This document shows, in pieces, positions 45,431-54,671 of a stretch of DNA of 64,000 nucleotides (positions are counted from its first letter, which is position 1; the number at the start of each line of letters is the position of its first letter). A program made the position numbers and the translations under genes. The DNA is from Sphingomonas abietis. Lineage in GTDB: Bacteria; Pseudomonadota; Alphaproteobacteria; Sphingomonadales; Sphingomonadaceae. Location of the stretch: NCBI RefSeq assembly GCF_027625475.1, contig NZ_CP115174.1, forward strand, positions 2,701,001-2,765,000. Reading direction: 5' to 3'. The notes below the pieces were generated by a model, which did not search any database, had not been told where the DNA came from, and saw only the letters and a program-made list of their open reading frames with translations.

Positions 45431-45456
45431 TTCAGCGCGCACCGAGTTCAGCGCGC
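45431..45456. repeat. Direct duplication around the proC stop codon
   Basis: TTCAGCGCGC occurs at 45431 and again at 45447, with the segment GCGCACCG also repeated upstream. The second copy contains the proC stop (minus-strand TGA); the first gives another TGA 16 bases downstream, in a different frame. Confidence 0.6.
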
Positions 45457-46284
45457 GGCGGCCGCCATTTCCTCGTTGCGGCGCGCCGAGGCGGCCAGCA
45501 CGTCGGCCATCAGCCGATCGAGCGCCTCGCCATCGTCGATCACGTTGAGCCCGGCCCGCGTCGATCCGCCCGGGCTGGCGACCCGATCGGCCAGCGTCGC
45601 GGGGCTCTCCTCCGATCCCGCCGCGAGCTGCGCCGCCCCCTGCACCGTCGCCAGCGCGAGCCGCGCCGCCTGATCGGGGGCGAGGCCCTGCCCCTCCCCG
45701 GCCCTGGCCATCGCGTCGATGAAGCGGAACAGGAAGGCGGGGCCGCAGCCCGACAGCGCCGAGGCGCGCCCGAACAGCGCCTCGTCATCGAACCATTCGC
45801 ACAGGCCGAGCGGCGCCACCAAGGCCTCCGCATCGCCCTTCGCGGCGGCATCGGCGTCGGCGCCGGCATGGAGCAGCATCACGCCCTGGCCGATCCCGGA
45901 CGGCGTATTGGGCATGACGCGGACGATCGCGCGATGCTGCGGGAAGCGCTTCGCCAGCGACGGCACCTCGACGCCGGCCAGCACCGATACGATCAGCGTC
46001 CCCTCCCCGGTCAGCGGCGCCAGCGCGGGCACCGCCTCGTCGAGCTTCTGGGGCTTCATCGCCAGCACCAGCACGGCCGGCATCTCGCCGTCGATCGGCG
46101 GCGCGGTCAGCACGGTAACGCCGGCGATCGGCGTGCCGGAGGGACGGATCACGGTGATGCGGGCGGGATCGATCCCGCCATCCAGCCAGCCGCGCAGCAT
46201 CGCGCCGCCCATATTGCCGGCGCCGACCAGCCAGATCGGGCCATCGCCGGCAATCGTGCCGGCGATCTTCGAACTATCCGCCAT
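45448..46284 (-). CDS. proC: Pyrroline-5-carboxylate reductase
   Basis: A 278-residue enzyme making proline. The cofactor motif is IWLVGAGNMGGAMLRGWLDGG; VLAMKPQKLDE, RVMPNTPSGIGQG and the C-terminal SPGGSTRAGLNVID are the family signatures. The start ATG shares one base with the stop of the YbjN-like gene upstream (TGATG), so they are coupled; longer versions of the frame are read-through. The stop lies in a short direct duplication (45431-45456). Confidence 0.95.
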   Translation of the reverse strand: MADSSKIAGTIAGDGPIWLVGAGNMGGAMLRGWLDGGIDPARITVIRPSGTPIAGVTVLTAPPIDGEMPAVLVLAMKPQKLDEAVPALAPLTGEGTLIVSVLAGVEVPSLAKRFPQHRAIVRVMPNTPSGIGQGVMLLHAGADADAAAKGDAEALVAPLGLCEWFDDEALFGRASALSGCGPAFLFRFIDAMARAGEGQGLAPDQAARLALATVQGAAQLAAGSEESPATLADRVASPGGSTRAGLNVIDDGEALDRLMADVLAASARRNEEMAAAAR

Positions 46285-46796
46285 CAGGCTTCTCCGCGCG
46301 TCTCGATCAGTGCCGAGGCGATCGCGTCGGCCGGTGCCTTGTCGCCCCACAGCACGAACTGGAAGACCGGGTAGAAGCGCTCGCACTCGTCGATCGCGGT
46401 CTCGATCAGGGTTTCGGCCTGGTCGAGGCTGAGCACGCTGTCGTCGTCCCCCTCGATCAGCGTCGCATTGCGGTACAGCGCGAGGCCGGAGGCCGCCCAC
46501 AGCTCGAAATGGCCGAGCCAGAGCTGCTCGTTGATCAGGCCGATCGTCTCGTAGACGGTGATCCGCTTCTCGGCCGGCACGCGGATATCGGGCAGGCAGA
46601 GGAATTGGAGGACGCGATCCTCCGGGCGCCAGACGCCGCGCAGCTCATATTGCGTCCAGCTGCCCTGCACGGTGGCGACGATCTCGTCGTCGCCCATCCG
46701 CTCGCAGGTCCAGCCATGCGCCTGGAAATAGCTTTCGAGCATGTCGATCGGCGCGCTCGCATCGTTGCGCGCCTCTTCGAGATCGTCGAGGTTCAT
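46284..46796 (-). CDS. YbjN domain-containing protein
   Basis: A 170-residue cytosolic protein with the YbjN / type III chaperone-like fold: MLESYFQAHGWTCERMGDDEIVA, LQFLCLPDIRVP, and INEQLWLGHFELW. YbjN proteins influence stress and motility in enterobacteria, but a molecular role is not established. It is directly upstream of, and overlapping, proC. A longer start at 46832 is less likely than MNLDDLEEARND. Confidence 0.85.
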   Translation of the reverse strand: MNLDDLEEARNDASAPIDMLESYFQAHGWTCERMGDDEIVATVQGSWTQYELRGVWRPEDRVLQFLCLPDIRVPAEKRITVYETIGLINEQLWLGHFELWAASGLALYRNATLIEGDDDSVLSLDQAETLIETAIDECERFYPVFQFVLWGDKAPADAIASALIETRGEA

Positions 46797-46890
46797 GAAA
46801 CGCCCCCTACCGCACCCACAGCGGCGCGCCAAGCTGTGGCGCGCCCGCCGCCGGGCGGCAAGGCCGGGCGATGCGAAATCTGTGGAGGAA

Positions 46891-47163
46891 TCAGGCGCCC
46901 TCGGCCGGCGTCGCGGCGCCGTTCAGGCGCGCCTCGATCGCATCGATCCGGGCCTTCAGCGCATCGGCCTCGTCACGCGCGGCGGCGGCCATCGCCTTCA
47001 CCGCGTCGAATTCCTCGCGGCTGACGAAATCCATCCCGCCGAACAGGCCCTTGGCCTTCTCGCGCATCTGCGCCTCGGCCTCGCGCCCGGCGCCGGCGAC
47101 GGTGCCGGCCAGGCCGTTCATCATCTTGGCGAAATCATCGAAGAAACGGTTTTCGGACTGCAT
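46891..47163 (-). CDS. UbiK/BMFP-family accessory protein
   Basis: A 90-residue protein, mostly a C-terminal coiled coil (SREEFDAVKAMAAAARDEADALKARI), with an N-terminal amphipathic helix FFDDFAKMMNGLAG. This is the layout of YqiC/UbiK, a membrane-fusogenic, trimer-forming factor that supports ubiquinone synthesis. In this window it may act with the UbiM-like enzyme, though the genes are 30 kb apart. Confidence 0.8.
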   Translation of the reverse strand: MQSENRFFDDFAKMMNGLAGTVAGAGREAEAQMREKAKGLFGGMDFVSREEFDAVKAMAAAARDEADALKARIDAIEARLNGAATPAEGA

Positions 47164-47205
47164 GGCTCTGTTTCCCTGGCGACGCCCCTTGCGGCGATGC
47201 GCGTA

Positions 47206-47760
47206 TCAGAGTTGCACTTGGGTGCTCGACGCCGTCGGTGCAAGCGTTTCCGCATTCGGGTTGAGCGCCTCGATCGCATGATTGAGGTACGCCGCAAAGC
47301 ACAGCCACAGCAGATAGGGCAGCATCAGCACGGCCGCGCGGGAGCGGATGCGGGCAAAGGCCAGGATCGTCGCGATGGTCAGCAGGATCATCAGCAGGAT
47401 GATCGCGAAGGCCACGCCCATCTTGTGGGCGGCGAAGAAGGTCGGCGACCAGGCGAGGTTCAGCACGAACTGCGCCACGAACAGGCCGATCGCGATACCG
47501 CGCCCGCCCGCCCCCTTCGCCCGGATCACCATCGCCAGCGCGAAGCCGATCAGGATGTAGAGGATCGTCCACGCCACCGGGAAGGCCCAGCCCGGTGGCA
47601 TCGCCGCCGGCTTGGCCAGTGCCGCGAACCACGAATTGGAGAAACCGGAGCCGGCGGCCGCGCCGGATAGAATGCCAAGGAAGAGGATCAGCGGCACCGT
47701 CACCAGCGCGACGCGCAGGAACGACATCCGCAACTGCCCTTGTGATGCCAGTACGCTCAT
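47206..47760 (-). CDS. TspO/MBR family membrane protein
   Basis: A 184-residue protein with five membrane helices. Typical parts are WFAALAKPAAMPPGWAFPVAWTILYILIG and VLNLAWSPTFF. Bacterial TspO proteins bind tetrapyrroles and take part in oxygen, light or stress responses. ATG 47760 was chosen; five more codons are open upstream. Confidence 0.9.
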   Translation of the reverse strand: MSVLASQGQLRMSFLRVALVTVPLILFLGILSGAAAGSGFSNSWFAALAKPAAMPPGWAFPVAWTILYILIGFALAMVIRAKGAGGRGIAIGLFVAQFVLNLAWSPTFFAAHKMGVAFAIILLMILLTIATILAFARIRSRAAVLMLPYLLWLCFAAYLNHAIEALNPNAETLAPTASSTQVQL

Positions 47761-47823
47761 CTCATCACGCCCCAAGCCACCCCGAACCGATAGGTTAACG
47801 AGGTATAGGGTTGGTGCCTCGCG

Positions 47824-48579
47824 TCAACCGTTCGTAGCGGGCGACTGTTTCATTGCGGTAACGAGAAACTCGATATTGCCCTCCGGCCCCTTGATCGGAC
47901 TGGTGGTGACGCCCTCCACCGCCCAGCCGATGGTGCCGAGCCAGGCGACCACATCGTCGCACACGCGCTGGTGGACGGCCGGATCGCGGACCACCCCGCC
48001 CTTGCCGACCTCGCCCTTGCCGGCCTCGAACTGCGGCTTGATCAGGGCCGCCAGCCGCGCCCCCTCGCGCGCCAGATCGAGCGCCGCGGGCAGCACCTTG
48101 GCGAGCGCGATGAAGCTCGCATCGCAGACCACCAGATCGATCGTGTCGGGCACCTGATCGCGGGTGAGATGGCGGGCATTGGTGCGTTCCAGCACGACGA
48201 CGCGGGGATCCTCGCGCAATTTCCAGGCGAGCTGGCCATGGCCGACATCGACCGCATAGACCTTGGCGACGCCGCGCGTCAGCATCACGTCGGTGAAGCC
48301 GCCGGTCGAGGAACCGACGTCGATCGCGGTCAGCCCGGTGACGTCCCAGCCGAATTCGGCGAGCGCATGATCGAGCTTGAGGCCGCCGCGCGATACCCAC
48401 GGATGATCCTTGCCCTTCACCTCGAGCGGCGCATCGGCCGGCAGCGCCTGCCCGGCCTTATCAACCTTGCGATCGCCGCTATAGACCAGACCCGCGAGAA
48501 TCAGCGCCTGGGCGCGCGTCCGGCTTTCGGCGAGGCCACGATCGGCGAGCAGCTGATCGGCGCGAATCCCTTTACTCAT
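47824..48579 (-). CDS. tlyA: TlyA family rRNA methyltransferase / hemolysin-like protein
   Basis: A 251-residue protein: an N-terminal S4 RNA-binding domain (IRADQLLADRGLAESRTRAQALI) and an FtsJ-like SAM domain (TAIDVGSSTGGFTDVMLTRGVA, then VVCDASFIALAKVLPAAL). TlyA enzymes 2'-O-methylate 16S and/or 23S rRNA; the hemolysin label is historical. It is a single gene here. Confidence 0.9.
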   Translation of the reverse strand: MSKGIRADQLLADRGLAESRTRAQALILAGLVYSGDRKVDKAGQALPADAPLEVKGKDHPWVSRGGLKLDHALAEFGWDVTGLTAIDVGSSTGGFTDVMLTRGVAKVYAVDVGHGQLAWKLREDPRVVVLERTNARHLTRDQVPDTIDLVVCDASFIALAKVLPAALDLAREGARLAALIKPQFEAGKGEVGKGGVVRDPAVHQRVCDDVVAWLGTIGWAVEGVTTSPIKGPEGNIEFLVTAMKQSPATNG

Positions 48580-48732
48580 GCTGCGTCCCGATATTGCAGT
48601 TTATGCAATCGCGCGATGATTACAAGCACTTGAAACATTATTTCGTCGCGCATATCTGACGTTTCGTCGCAGGGCAACGTCCGTCCCCCTCCCCTCAGGC
48701 GTTGCCCTGCGCGTTCACACAAGGAAACCAAT

Positions 48733-48816
48733 ATGCGGACCCTCGAGAACGTGGCCATGGCCGCGGCGATCCTCGGCGCCCAGTCGCTCGCCATCGCCAC
48801 CATCCTGATCCACTAA
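48733..48816 (+). CDS. Possible 27-residue membrane miniprotein
   Basis: ATG 48733 is preceded by AAGGAAA at an ideal distance, and the 28-codon frame encodes a hydrophobic helix (AAAILGAQSLAIATILIH). A terminator-like hairpin follows at 48867. Nothing identifies the function; the ribosome site and the hydrophobic, uncharged core are the only support. Confidence 0.45.
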   Translation: MRTLENVAMAAAILGAQSLAIATILIH

Positions 48817-48866
48817 GCGGAATGCGGCAAGCCGCCGCGTCCACCCGGCTTTCACACCGGATGTCC

Positions 48867-48894
48867 AAGCCGCCCAGGGCAACCTAGGCGGCTT
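48867..48894 (+). terminator. Terminator-like hairpin
   Basis: AAGCCGCC pairs exactly with GGCGGCTT over a 12-base loop, followed by CTTC. The T-run is short. Further on (48940-48999) there are short GC-rich repeats and an exact 10-bp inverted repeat (GGCCGCCCCT/AGGGGCGGCC) just downstream of the dxs stop. Confidence 0.5.
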
Positions 48895-49005
48895 CTTCAT
48901 GTCCGGCGCAGGTCGGATCGCCAGAGCGCCTCTCCAACCGCCCCTCTCCGGCCGCCCTCTCCGGCCGCCCCTCTCCAGCCACGCCGAAAAGGGGCGGCCG
49001 CAGGA

Positions 49006-50931
49006 TCAGGCCCGCGCGCCGCCGATGACGCCGACCGAATTGTGGCGCAGCGCCTTGAGCACCGCGTCGACGATGCCGTCGGCATCGAGGCCGGCCTCGG
49101 CATATTGCTTCTCGGGCTTGTCATGCGCCTGGAAGATATCGGGCAGGCGCAGCGTGCGGATCTTGAGCCCCGCATCGGTCAGCCCCTCGTCCGACGCCAG
49201 CGTCAGCACATGCGCGCCGAGACCGCCGACCGCTCCTTCCTCCACCGTCACCACGACCTCGTGGCTGGTGCAGAGCTTGCGGATCAGCGCCTCGTCGAGC
49301 GGCTTGGCGAAGCGGAGATCGGCGACGGTGGCGGACAGACCCTGCGCGTCGAGCCGGTCGGCCGCCTTGAGCGCCTCCTCCAGCCGGGTGCCGAGCGACA
49401 GGATCGCCACCTTCTTGCCGCTGCGGACGATCCGGCCCTTGCCGATCTCGAGCTGCTCGGGGGTTTCGGGCAGCGCCACGCCGACGCCGTTGCCGCGCGG
49501 ATAGCGCAGCGCGATCGGGCCGGCATCGTAGAGCGCGGCGGTGTGGACCATGTGGACCAGTTCCGCCTCGTCGGCCGCCGCCATCACCACCATGTTCGGC
49601 AGGGTGGCGAGATAGGTGATGTCGAACGAACCCGCATGGGTCGATCCGTCGGCACCGACCAGCCCGGCGCGATCGATCGCGAAGCGCACCGGCAGGTTCT
49701 GGATCGCGACGTCGTGGACGACCTGGTCATAAGCGCGCTGGAGGAAGGTCGAGTAGATCGCGCAGAACGGCCGCATCCCCTGCGCCGCCAGGCCGGCAGC
49801 GAAGGTGACGGCGTGCTGCTCGGCGATGCCGACGTCGAAGATGCGATCGGGGAAGGCCTGCTGGAACTTGTCCAGCCCCGTCCCCGTCGGCATCGCCGCG
49901 GTGATCGCGCAGATCGTCGGATCGCGCTCGGCCTCCGCGACCAGCGCCTTGGCGAACACGCCGGTGTAGCTCGGCGGGCCGGGCTCGGGCTTGATCTGGC
50001 CGCCGGTCAGCACGTCGAACTTCTGCACCGCATGCAGCTTGTCCGCCGCCGCTTCCGCCGGGGCATAGCCATGCCCCTTCTTGGTGACGACGTGGATCAG
50101 GATCGGCCCCTGCGCGGCATCGCGCACATTCTCAAGCACCGGGATCAGGTGATCGAGATTATGGCCGTCGATCGGGCCGACATAATAGAAGCCGAGCTCC
50201 TCGAACAGCGTGCCGCCCATCGTCATGCCGCGGGCGAACTCGTCGGTCTTGCGGGCGGCGTCGGCGAGCGGGCGCGGCAGGCGGTTGGCGAAGCGCTTGA
50301 GCACCTCGCGCAGGCCGAGGAACGGCCCGCTCGACACCATCCGCGCCAGATAGGCGGACAGACCACCCACCGGCGGCGCGATCGACATGTCATTGTCGTT
50401 GAGGATCACGACCAGCCGGTTGCCGGCGATCTCGGCATTGTTCATCGCCTCATAGGCCATGCCCGCCGACATCGATCCGTCACCGATCACGGCGATACCC
50501 TTGCCGGGCTTGCCGGCGAGCTTGTTCGCCACCGCGAAGCCGATCGCGGCCGAGATCGAGGTGGACGAATGCGCCGCGCCGAACGGATCATATTCGCTCT
50601 CGGCACGCTGGGTGAAGCCGGACAGGCCGCCGGCCTGGCGGAGCGTGCGGATACGATCGCGGCGGCCGGTCAGGATCTTGTGGGGATAGGCCTGGTGGCC
50701 GACATCCCAGATCAGCTTGTCGTCGGGCGTATTGAACACATAGTGAATCGCGGTGGTCAGTTCGACAACGCCGAGCCCGGCACCGAGATGGCCACCCGTG
50801 ACGGACACCGCGGACACCATCTCGGCGCGCAGTTCGTCCGCAAGCTGGGCCAGCTGCTCAGGCTTGAGCGTGCGCAGGTCGGCGGGGGTATCGATCTTGT
50901 CCAGAAGGGGGGTAACAGGACGTTCGGACAC
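49006..50931 (-). CDS. dxs: 1-deoxy-D-xylulose-5-phosphate synthase
   Basis: A 641-residue TPP enzyme that starts the non-mevalonate isoprenoid pathway from pyruvate and glyceraldehyde 3-phosphate. It contains [17 protein letters not shown], the TPP site [31 protein letters not shown], and the pyrimidine-binding [15 protein letters not shown]. It supplies precursors for ubiquinone and carotenoids. A single gene here; the long ORF on the opposite strand is a shadow. Confidence 0.97.
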   Translation of the reverse strand: MSERPVTPLLDKIDTPADLRTLKPEQLAQLADELRAEMVSAVSVTGGHLGAGLGVVELTTAIHYVFNTPDDKLIWDVGHQAYPHKILTGRRDRIRTLRQAGGLSGFTQRAESEYDPFGAAHSSTSISAAIGFAVANKLAGKPGKGIAVIGDGSMSAGMAYEAMNNAEIAGNRLVVILNDNDMSIAPPVGGLSAYLARMVSSGPFLGLREVLKRFANRLPRPLADAARKTDEFARGMTMGGTLFEELGFYYVGPIDGHNLDHLIPVLENVRDAAQGPILIHVVTKKGHGYAPAEAAADKLHAVQKFDVLTGGQIKPEPGPPSYTGVFAKALVAEAERDPTICAITAAMPTGTGLDKFQQAFPDRIFDVGIAEQHAVTFAAGLAAQGMRPFCAIYSTFLQRAYDQVVHDVAIQNLPVRFAIDRAGLVGADGSTHAGSFDITYLATLPNMVVMAAADEAELVHMVHTAALYDAGPIALRYPRGNGVGVALPETPEQLEIGKGRIVRSGKKVAILSLGTRLEEALKAADRLDAQGLSATVADLRFAKPLDEALIRKLCTSHEVVVTVEEGAVGGLGAHVLTLASDEGLTDAGLKIRTLRLPDIFQAHDKPEKQYAEAGLDADGIVDAVLKALRHNSVGVIGGARA

Positions 50932-51053
50932 TCAGCATCTCCTTGGATCGCGCTGATTACGCCAAGCCATTCGCCCTGTCGAACGGTGAACATATCTTAA
51001 TGCGCCACCCGACCCTCATGGCGCAGCTTTTCGGCAAAAATCGGGCACTCTTG

Positions 51054-51539
51054 TCAGGCGGCTGTGGCCTTTGAAGCACAGTCCGCGCACAATCCCTGGA
51101 CCTCGATCACCGGGCGTTCGGGAACGAATCCGGCTTTCTCGGCCGCCTCGCGCACCTTCGCGGCGACCGCGTCGTTATCGACATGCGTGGCATGGCCGCA
51201 GCGATCGCAGACCAGGAAGATGCAATCGTGGCGGCAACCCGGATGCGGATTGGCGATGAAGGCGTTGGCGCTCTCGATCCGCTGGGCGAGGTTGCTCTGC
51301 ACGAACAGGTCGAGAATCCGGTAGACGCTGTTGGCCGCGACCCGGCGCCCCTGCGCGGCGGAGAGCTGCTCGGTGATGTCATAGGCCGACGCCGGCCGAT
51401 CGAAGCCGCTGAGGATATCGAAGACGGCCGAGCGCAGCGCCGTCCACTGCTCCCCTTTCGCCTCCAGAACGCCCTGGGCGGCGGCGACGAGTTCGGCACC
51501 ATGATGGTGCGCATGGGCGTGTTTCGAGGCAGTGGCCAT
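51054..51539 (-). CDS. zur: Fur-family regulator, Zur-like
   Basis: A 161-residue Fur-type repressor with a histidine-rich N-terminus (KHAHAHHHGAE), a winged helix (YDITEQLSAAQGRRVAANSVYRIL) and two structural-zinc pairs, CDRCG and CADCA. HDCIFLVCDRCGHATHVD is closer to Zur than to Fur. It would repress zinc-acquisition genes. A MerC-domain gene follows 10 bases upstream on the same strand. Confidence 0.82.
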   Translation of the reverse strand: MATASKHAHAHHHGAELVAAAQGVLEAKGEQWTALRSAVFDILSGFDRPASAYDITEQLSAAQGRRVAANSVYRILDLFVQSNLAQRIESANAFIANPHPGCRHDCIFLVCDRCGHATHVDNDAVAAKVREAAEKAGFVPERPVIEVQGLCADCASKATAA

Positions 51540-51549
51540 GCGCTCTCAA

Positions 51550-51975
51550 CTAGGCGTGCCGATGCCCCCCCGCAAGGCCGCCGCGCGCGTTCAGACGATG
51601 CGCCGCCGCCAGCAGCACGACGCCGGCCATGGTCGCCAGGATCTCGGGCAGGCCTTCGGCGCGGATCAGGCCCATGCCCATCAGCGACAGCCCGGCAGCA
51701 CCGATCGCCACCGGCCGCCAGTCGCGATGCATCGCATAGCCGCGCCCCAACGCCACCGCGCCGATCAGCATCGCGAGCGAGAAGCCGATCTCGTGCCACG
51801 CCGGATTGGCGAGCGCCGCGCCGGCCGAGGCCAGCGTCGCCGCCAGCAGCACCGTCGCGATGCAATGGACGAGGCACAGGCTCGACAGCCCGATCGCGAT
51901 CCGGTCGAGCCGCCCGCCGGTCGGCGTTCGATCGCGGGCCCGCGGCGGCGGGGACTCGGGGAAATGGGTCGCCAT
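51550..51975 (-). CDS. MerC domain-containing membrane protein
   Basis: A 141-residue protein with four hydrophobic helices. The first carries SLCLVHCIATVLLAA with a conserved cysteine-valine-histidine-cysteine pattern, as in MerC. Chromosomal MerC-domain proteins are often next to zur and thought to handle metals rather than mercury. ATG 51975 was chosen; ATG 52011 is open but would place the palindrome at 52000 inside the gene. Confidence 0.8.
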   Translation of the reverse strand: MATHFPESPPPRARDRTPTGGRLDRIAIGLSSLCLVHCIATVLLAATLASAGAALANPAWHEIGFSLAMLIGAVALGRGYAMHRDWRPVAIGAAGLSLMGMGLIRAEGLPEILATMAGVVLLAAAHRLNARGGLAGGHRHA

Positions 51976-51999
51976 CGGCGGGGCTATGCCATCGCCGAT

Positions 52000-52015
52000 G
52001 ACATGATACAATGTC
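52000..52015. promoter_or_regulatory. Palindrome upstream of merC-zur
   Basis: GACAT-GATACA-ATGTC is an exact 5-bp inverted repeat in AT-rich sequence 25 bases before the merC start. Its size and place fit an operator for autoregulation by the Zur-like protein, but it is not an obvious match to published Zur boxes. Confidence 0.4.
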
Positions 52016-52108
52016 TCATTTTGAAGGGCGATCGGGCGGCCGAAAGGTCACGGCGACGGAACGAGACCGGTTGTCGAGCAGCCCGGCGGCGCGCTACATC
52101 CGCGCGCC

Positions 52109-53230
52109 ATGTCCGACCCCCTCGCCCCCGCCGACGCCGCCCCCGACCGGGCCCCCGCCATCCGGCTCCCCGGCCGCCCCGCCGCACCGCGCCCGGCGCC
52201 GCGCGCCCTCGGGCTGTGGCTGCTCGCGATCGCGGCGCTGGTGCTGGCGATCGTGGTCGTCGGCGGCATCACCCGACTCACCGAAAGCGGCCTCTCGATC
52301 GTCCAGTGGGATCCGATCCTCGGCGCGATCCCGCCGCTCACCCACGCCCAGTGGCAGGCGGCGTTCGATGGCTACAAGGCGATCCCCCAATATAAGGCCT
52401 TCAACACGGGGATGACGCTGGCCGGATTCCAGCACATCTATTTCTGGGAATTCCTCCACCGCCTGATCGCGCGCGGGATCGGCACCCTGCTGGCGGTGGT
52501 GCTGCTGGCCTTCTGGTGGCGCCGCGCGATCCCGGCCGGCTATGGCTGGCGCGGCCTGCTGACCCTCGCGCTGATCGGCTTCCAGGGCGTGATCGGCTGG
52601 TGGATGGTGTCGTCCGGCCTCGCCTACCGCACCGAGGTCAGCCACATCCGCCTCGCCATCCACCTGCTCTCGGCGCTGATGATCTACGGCTATGCGATCT
52701 GGACGGCGCTCGACCTGCTCGCCCTCGCCCGCGATCCGGCCGCCCGCCCTGCCCGGCTGGTCGCGCTGAGCACGGTCGCGATCGTCATCCTCGCGCTCCA
52801 GATCATGCTCGGCGCCTTCACCGCGGGCTTGCGCGCCGGCTATGCCTTCGCCAGCTGGCCGAAGATGGGCGACGACTGGTTCCCCGCCGGCGGCTGGGAC
52901 CGGGACTGGTCGACGCTGCGCAACCTCGTCGACAACCCCATCGCGGTGCAGTTCGTGCATCGCTGGTGGGCGTGGGTCGCCCTCGTCGCCGTCGTCACCG
53001 TCGCGCGACTGGCGATGAAGGCCGGCCACCGCCCGGCCGCGATCGCGATCGTGGTCGCGGTGGTCGCCCAGATCCTGCTCGGCATCGCCACCCTACTCAC
53101 CGGCGTCGATATTCCGATCGCGGTCGCGCACCAGGCGATGGCGACGATCCTGCTCGGCGCGCTGATCTGGGGCAGCCACGCCCTCGGCCGCGCCGGAGCC
53201 ATCGCCCCTGCAAGCGACAAGCGCGGCTGA
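52109..53230 (+). CDS. ctaA: Heme A synthase (COX15/CtaA family)
   Basis: A 373-residue membrane protein with eight helices that oxidises heme O to heme A for aa3-type oxidases. It contains VVVGGITRLTESGLSIVQWDP and the heme-binding histidines in FWEFLHRLIAR, HIRLAIHL, FVHRWWAW and VAHQAMAT. The start is 97 bases beyond the divergent palindrome. rplM follows after a 176-base gap. Confidence 0.95.
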   Translation: MSDPLAPADAAPDRAPAIRLPGRPAAPRPAPRALGLWLLAIAALVLAIVVVGGITRLTESGLSIVQWDPILGAIPPLTHAQWQAAFDGYKAIPQYKAFNTGMTLAGFQHIYFWEFLHRLIARGIGTLLAVVLLAFWWRRAIPAGYGWRGLLTLALIGFQGVIGWWMVSSGLAYRTEVSHIRLAIHLLSALMIYGYAIWTALDLLALARDPAARPARLVALSTVAIVILALQIMLGAFTAGLRAGYAFASWPKMGDDWFPAGGWDRDWSTLRNLVDNPIAVQFVHRWWAWVALVAVVTVARLAMKAGHRPAAIAIVVAVVAQILLGIATLLTGVDIPIAVAHQAMATILLGALIWGSHALGRAGAIAPASDKRG

Positions 53231-53273
53231 AACGCCCCTCCCGCACCCCGTCGCGCGCCGCGATTTTCGCCAT

Positions 53274-53287
53274 GGTATTATAATACC
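53274..53287. promoter_or_regulatory. AT-rich 14-bp perfect palindrome
   Basis: GGTATTATAATACC reads the same on both strands. It lies 43 bases after ctaA and 119 before rplM and contains TATAAT. It may be a -10 element of the rplM promoter or an operator; a TTGACT at 53311 offers a second possible -35. Confidence 0.45.
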
Positions 53288-53406
53288 TCTCACGAAACCG
53301 CCCGCATTGCTTGACTTTCCGGGGCCGAATCGTCATTGGGGCGGCCGTGGCGCGGCTCAGCGATGGGCCGCGCTCTTGCGTTTCTCGCATTTCGGAGTTT
53401 GGGGCC

Positions 53407-53886
53407 ATGAAGGCGCTCATGAAGACCACCAAGTCGGCAACGCCGTTCACGGTGGAGAAGAAATGGCATCTGATCGATGCCGAAGGCCTCGTCGTCGGGC
53501 GTCTCGCCTCGCTCGTCGCCAATATCCTGCGCGGCAAGACCAAGCCGAGCTACACCCCGCACATCGATTGTGGTGACAATGTCATCATCATCAATGCCGC
53601 GAAGGTGCGTTTCACCGGCAAGAAGCTGACCGACAAGATCTACTACAAGCACACCGGCTATGCCGGCGGCATCAAGGAGATCACCGCGGGCAAGGTGCTC
53701 GAGGGTCGCTTCCCGGAGCGCGTTCTCGAGAAAGCCGTCGAGCGCATGATCCCGCGTGGCCCGCTGGGCCGCCAGCAGATGCGCAACCTGCGCATCTTCG
53801 CCGGTGCCGAGCATGATCACACCGCGCAGAACCCCGAAGTCCTCGATGTCGCGGCGATGAACCGCAAGAACAAGGTGGGCGCCTGA
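53407..53886 (+). CDS. rplM: 50S ribosomal protein L13
   Basis: A 159-residue L13: [41 protein letters not shown], and [20 protein letters not shown] are canonical. ATG 53407 follows a GGGGCC stretch; the frame is open a further 32 codons upstream but these are not conserved. The stop TGA shares its last base with the rpsI ATG. Confidence 0.97.
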   Translation: MKALMKTTKSATPFTVEKKWHLIDAEGLVVGRLASLVANILRGKTKPSYTPHIDCGDNVIIINAAKVRFTGKKLTDKIYYKHTGYAGGIKEITAGKVLEGRFPERVLEKAVERMIPRGPLGRQQMRNLRIFAGAEHDHTAQNPEVLDVAAMNRKNKVGA

Positions 53887-54431
53887 TGTCCGACAATCGC
53901 CAGTCCCTTTCCGATCTCGCCACGCTGACGGGTGGCGAGGCTCCGGCCCCGGCCGCTGCGACGGATGCCGGCACCGAGGGTGGTTTCGCCCCGGTCCAGG
54001 CGCCGGTCTCGACCATGCCGCTGCGCGAGAAGATCATCGACGCCCAGGGCCGCGCCTATGCGACCGGCCGTCGTAAGGATGCGGTTGCCCGCGTCTGGAT
54101 CAAGCCGGGCTCCGGCAAGATCACGGTCAACGGCCGTGACCAGGAGGTGTATTTCGCCCGCCCGACGCTGCGCCTCGTCATCAACCAGCCGTTCGGCGTG
54201 TCCGATCGCGAAGGCCAGTATGACGTGATCTGCACCGTCGCCGGTGGCGGTCTCTCGGGCCAGGCCGGTGCGGTCAAGCACGGCATCGCCCAGGCGCTGA
54301 CCCGCTTCGAGCCGATCCTGCGCGCGCCCGTCAAGGCCGCCGGCTTCCTGACCCGCGACAGCCGCGCGGTCGAGCGCAAGAAGTACGGCAAGGCGAAGGC
54401 CCGCCGCAGCTTCCAGTTCTCGAAGCGCTAA
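53886..54431 (+). CDS. rpsI: 30S ribosomal protein S9
   Basis: A 181-residue S9. The conserved body runs from [18 protein letters not shown] to the basic end [11 protein letters not shown], whose last arginine contacts P-site tRNA. It carries an extra N-terminal stretch of about 50 residues, alanine/proline-rich and acidic ([18 protein letters not shown]), longer than the ~130-residue E. coli protein. Such extensions occur in sphingomonads. Confidence 0.97.
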   Translation: MSDNRQSLSDLATLTGGEAPAPAAATDAGTEGGFAPVQAPVSTMPLREKIIDAQGRAYATGRRKDAVARVWIKPGSGKITVNGRDQEVYFARPTLRLVINQPFGVSDREGQYDVICTVAGGGLSGQAGAVKHGIAQALTRFEPILRAPVKAAGFLTRDSRAVERKKYGKAKARRSFQFSKR

Positions 54432-54452
54432 GCTTCTCGAGCGAGCTTGCCG

Positions 54453-54487
54453 AAAGGGCGGTCCCGGACATCCGGGGCCGCCCTTTT
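54453..54487 (+). terminator. Intrinsic terminator after rpsI
   Basis: AAAGGGCGG and CCGCCCTTTT form the stem, with a CCCGG/CCGGG inner pairing, 21 bases after the rpsI stop, ending in a T-run. Confidence 0.9.
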
Positions 54488-54557
54488 GCTATGGTGCGAA
54501 GGGGATGGGGTGCGAAGGGGTGGAAAGCCGCTGCTCTTTGCCTGCCATCCTCTGATC

Positions 54558-54638
54558 GTCATCCCGGACTTGATCCGGGATCCAGAGCCGCCATCGCCGA
54601 CGCCCGAGGCTCTGGATCCTGACTGTCGTCAGGATGAC
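54558..54638. repeat. REPIN-like palindromic doublet 1
   Basis: Two short palindromes in inverted orientation. The left one has the core ATCCCGGACTTGATCCGGGA; the right one is ATCCTGAC/GTCAGGAT. The outer ends GTCATCC and GGATGAC are exact inverted copies, and the inner edges GGATCCAGAGCC and GGCTCTGGATCC are also exact inverted copies. Confidence 0.85.
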
Positions 54639-54671
54639 GGGACGTGGTGGACAGCGGTCGATCTCGGTCGC

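Noticed and set aside
49042..51000. A 652-codon plus-strand frame opposite dxs
   Set aside because: Shadow of dxs; composition is biased to arginine, histidine and glutamine with no motif.
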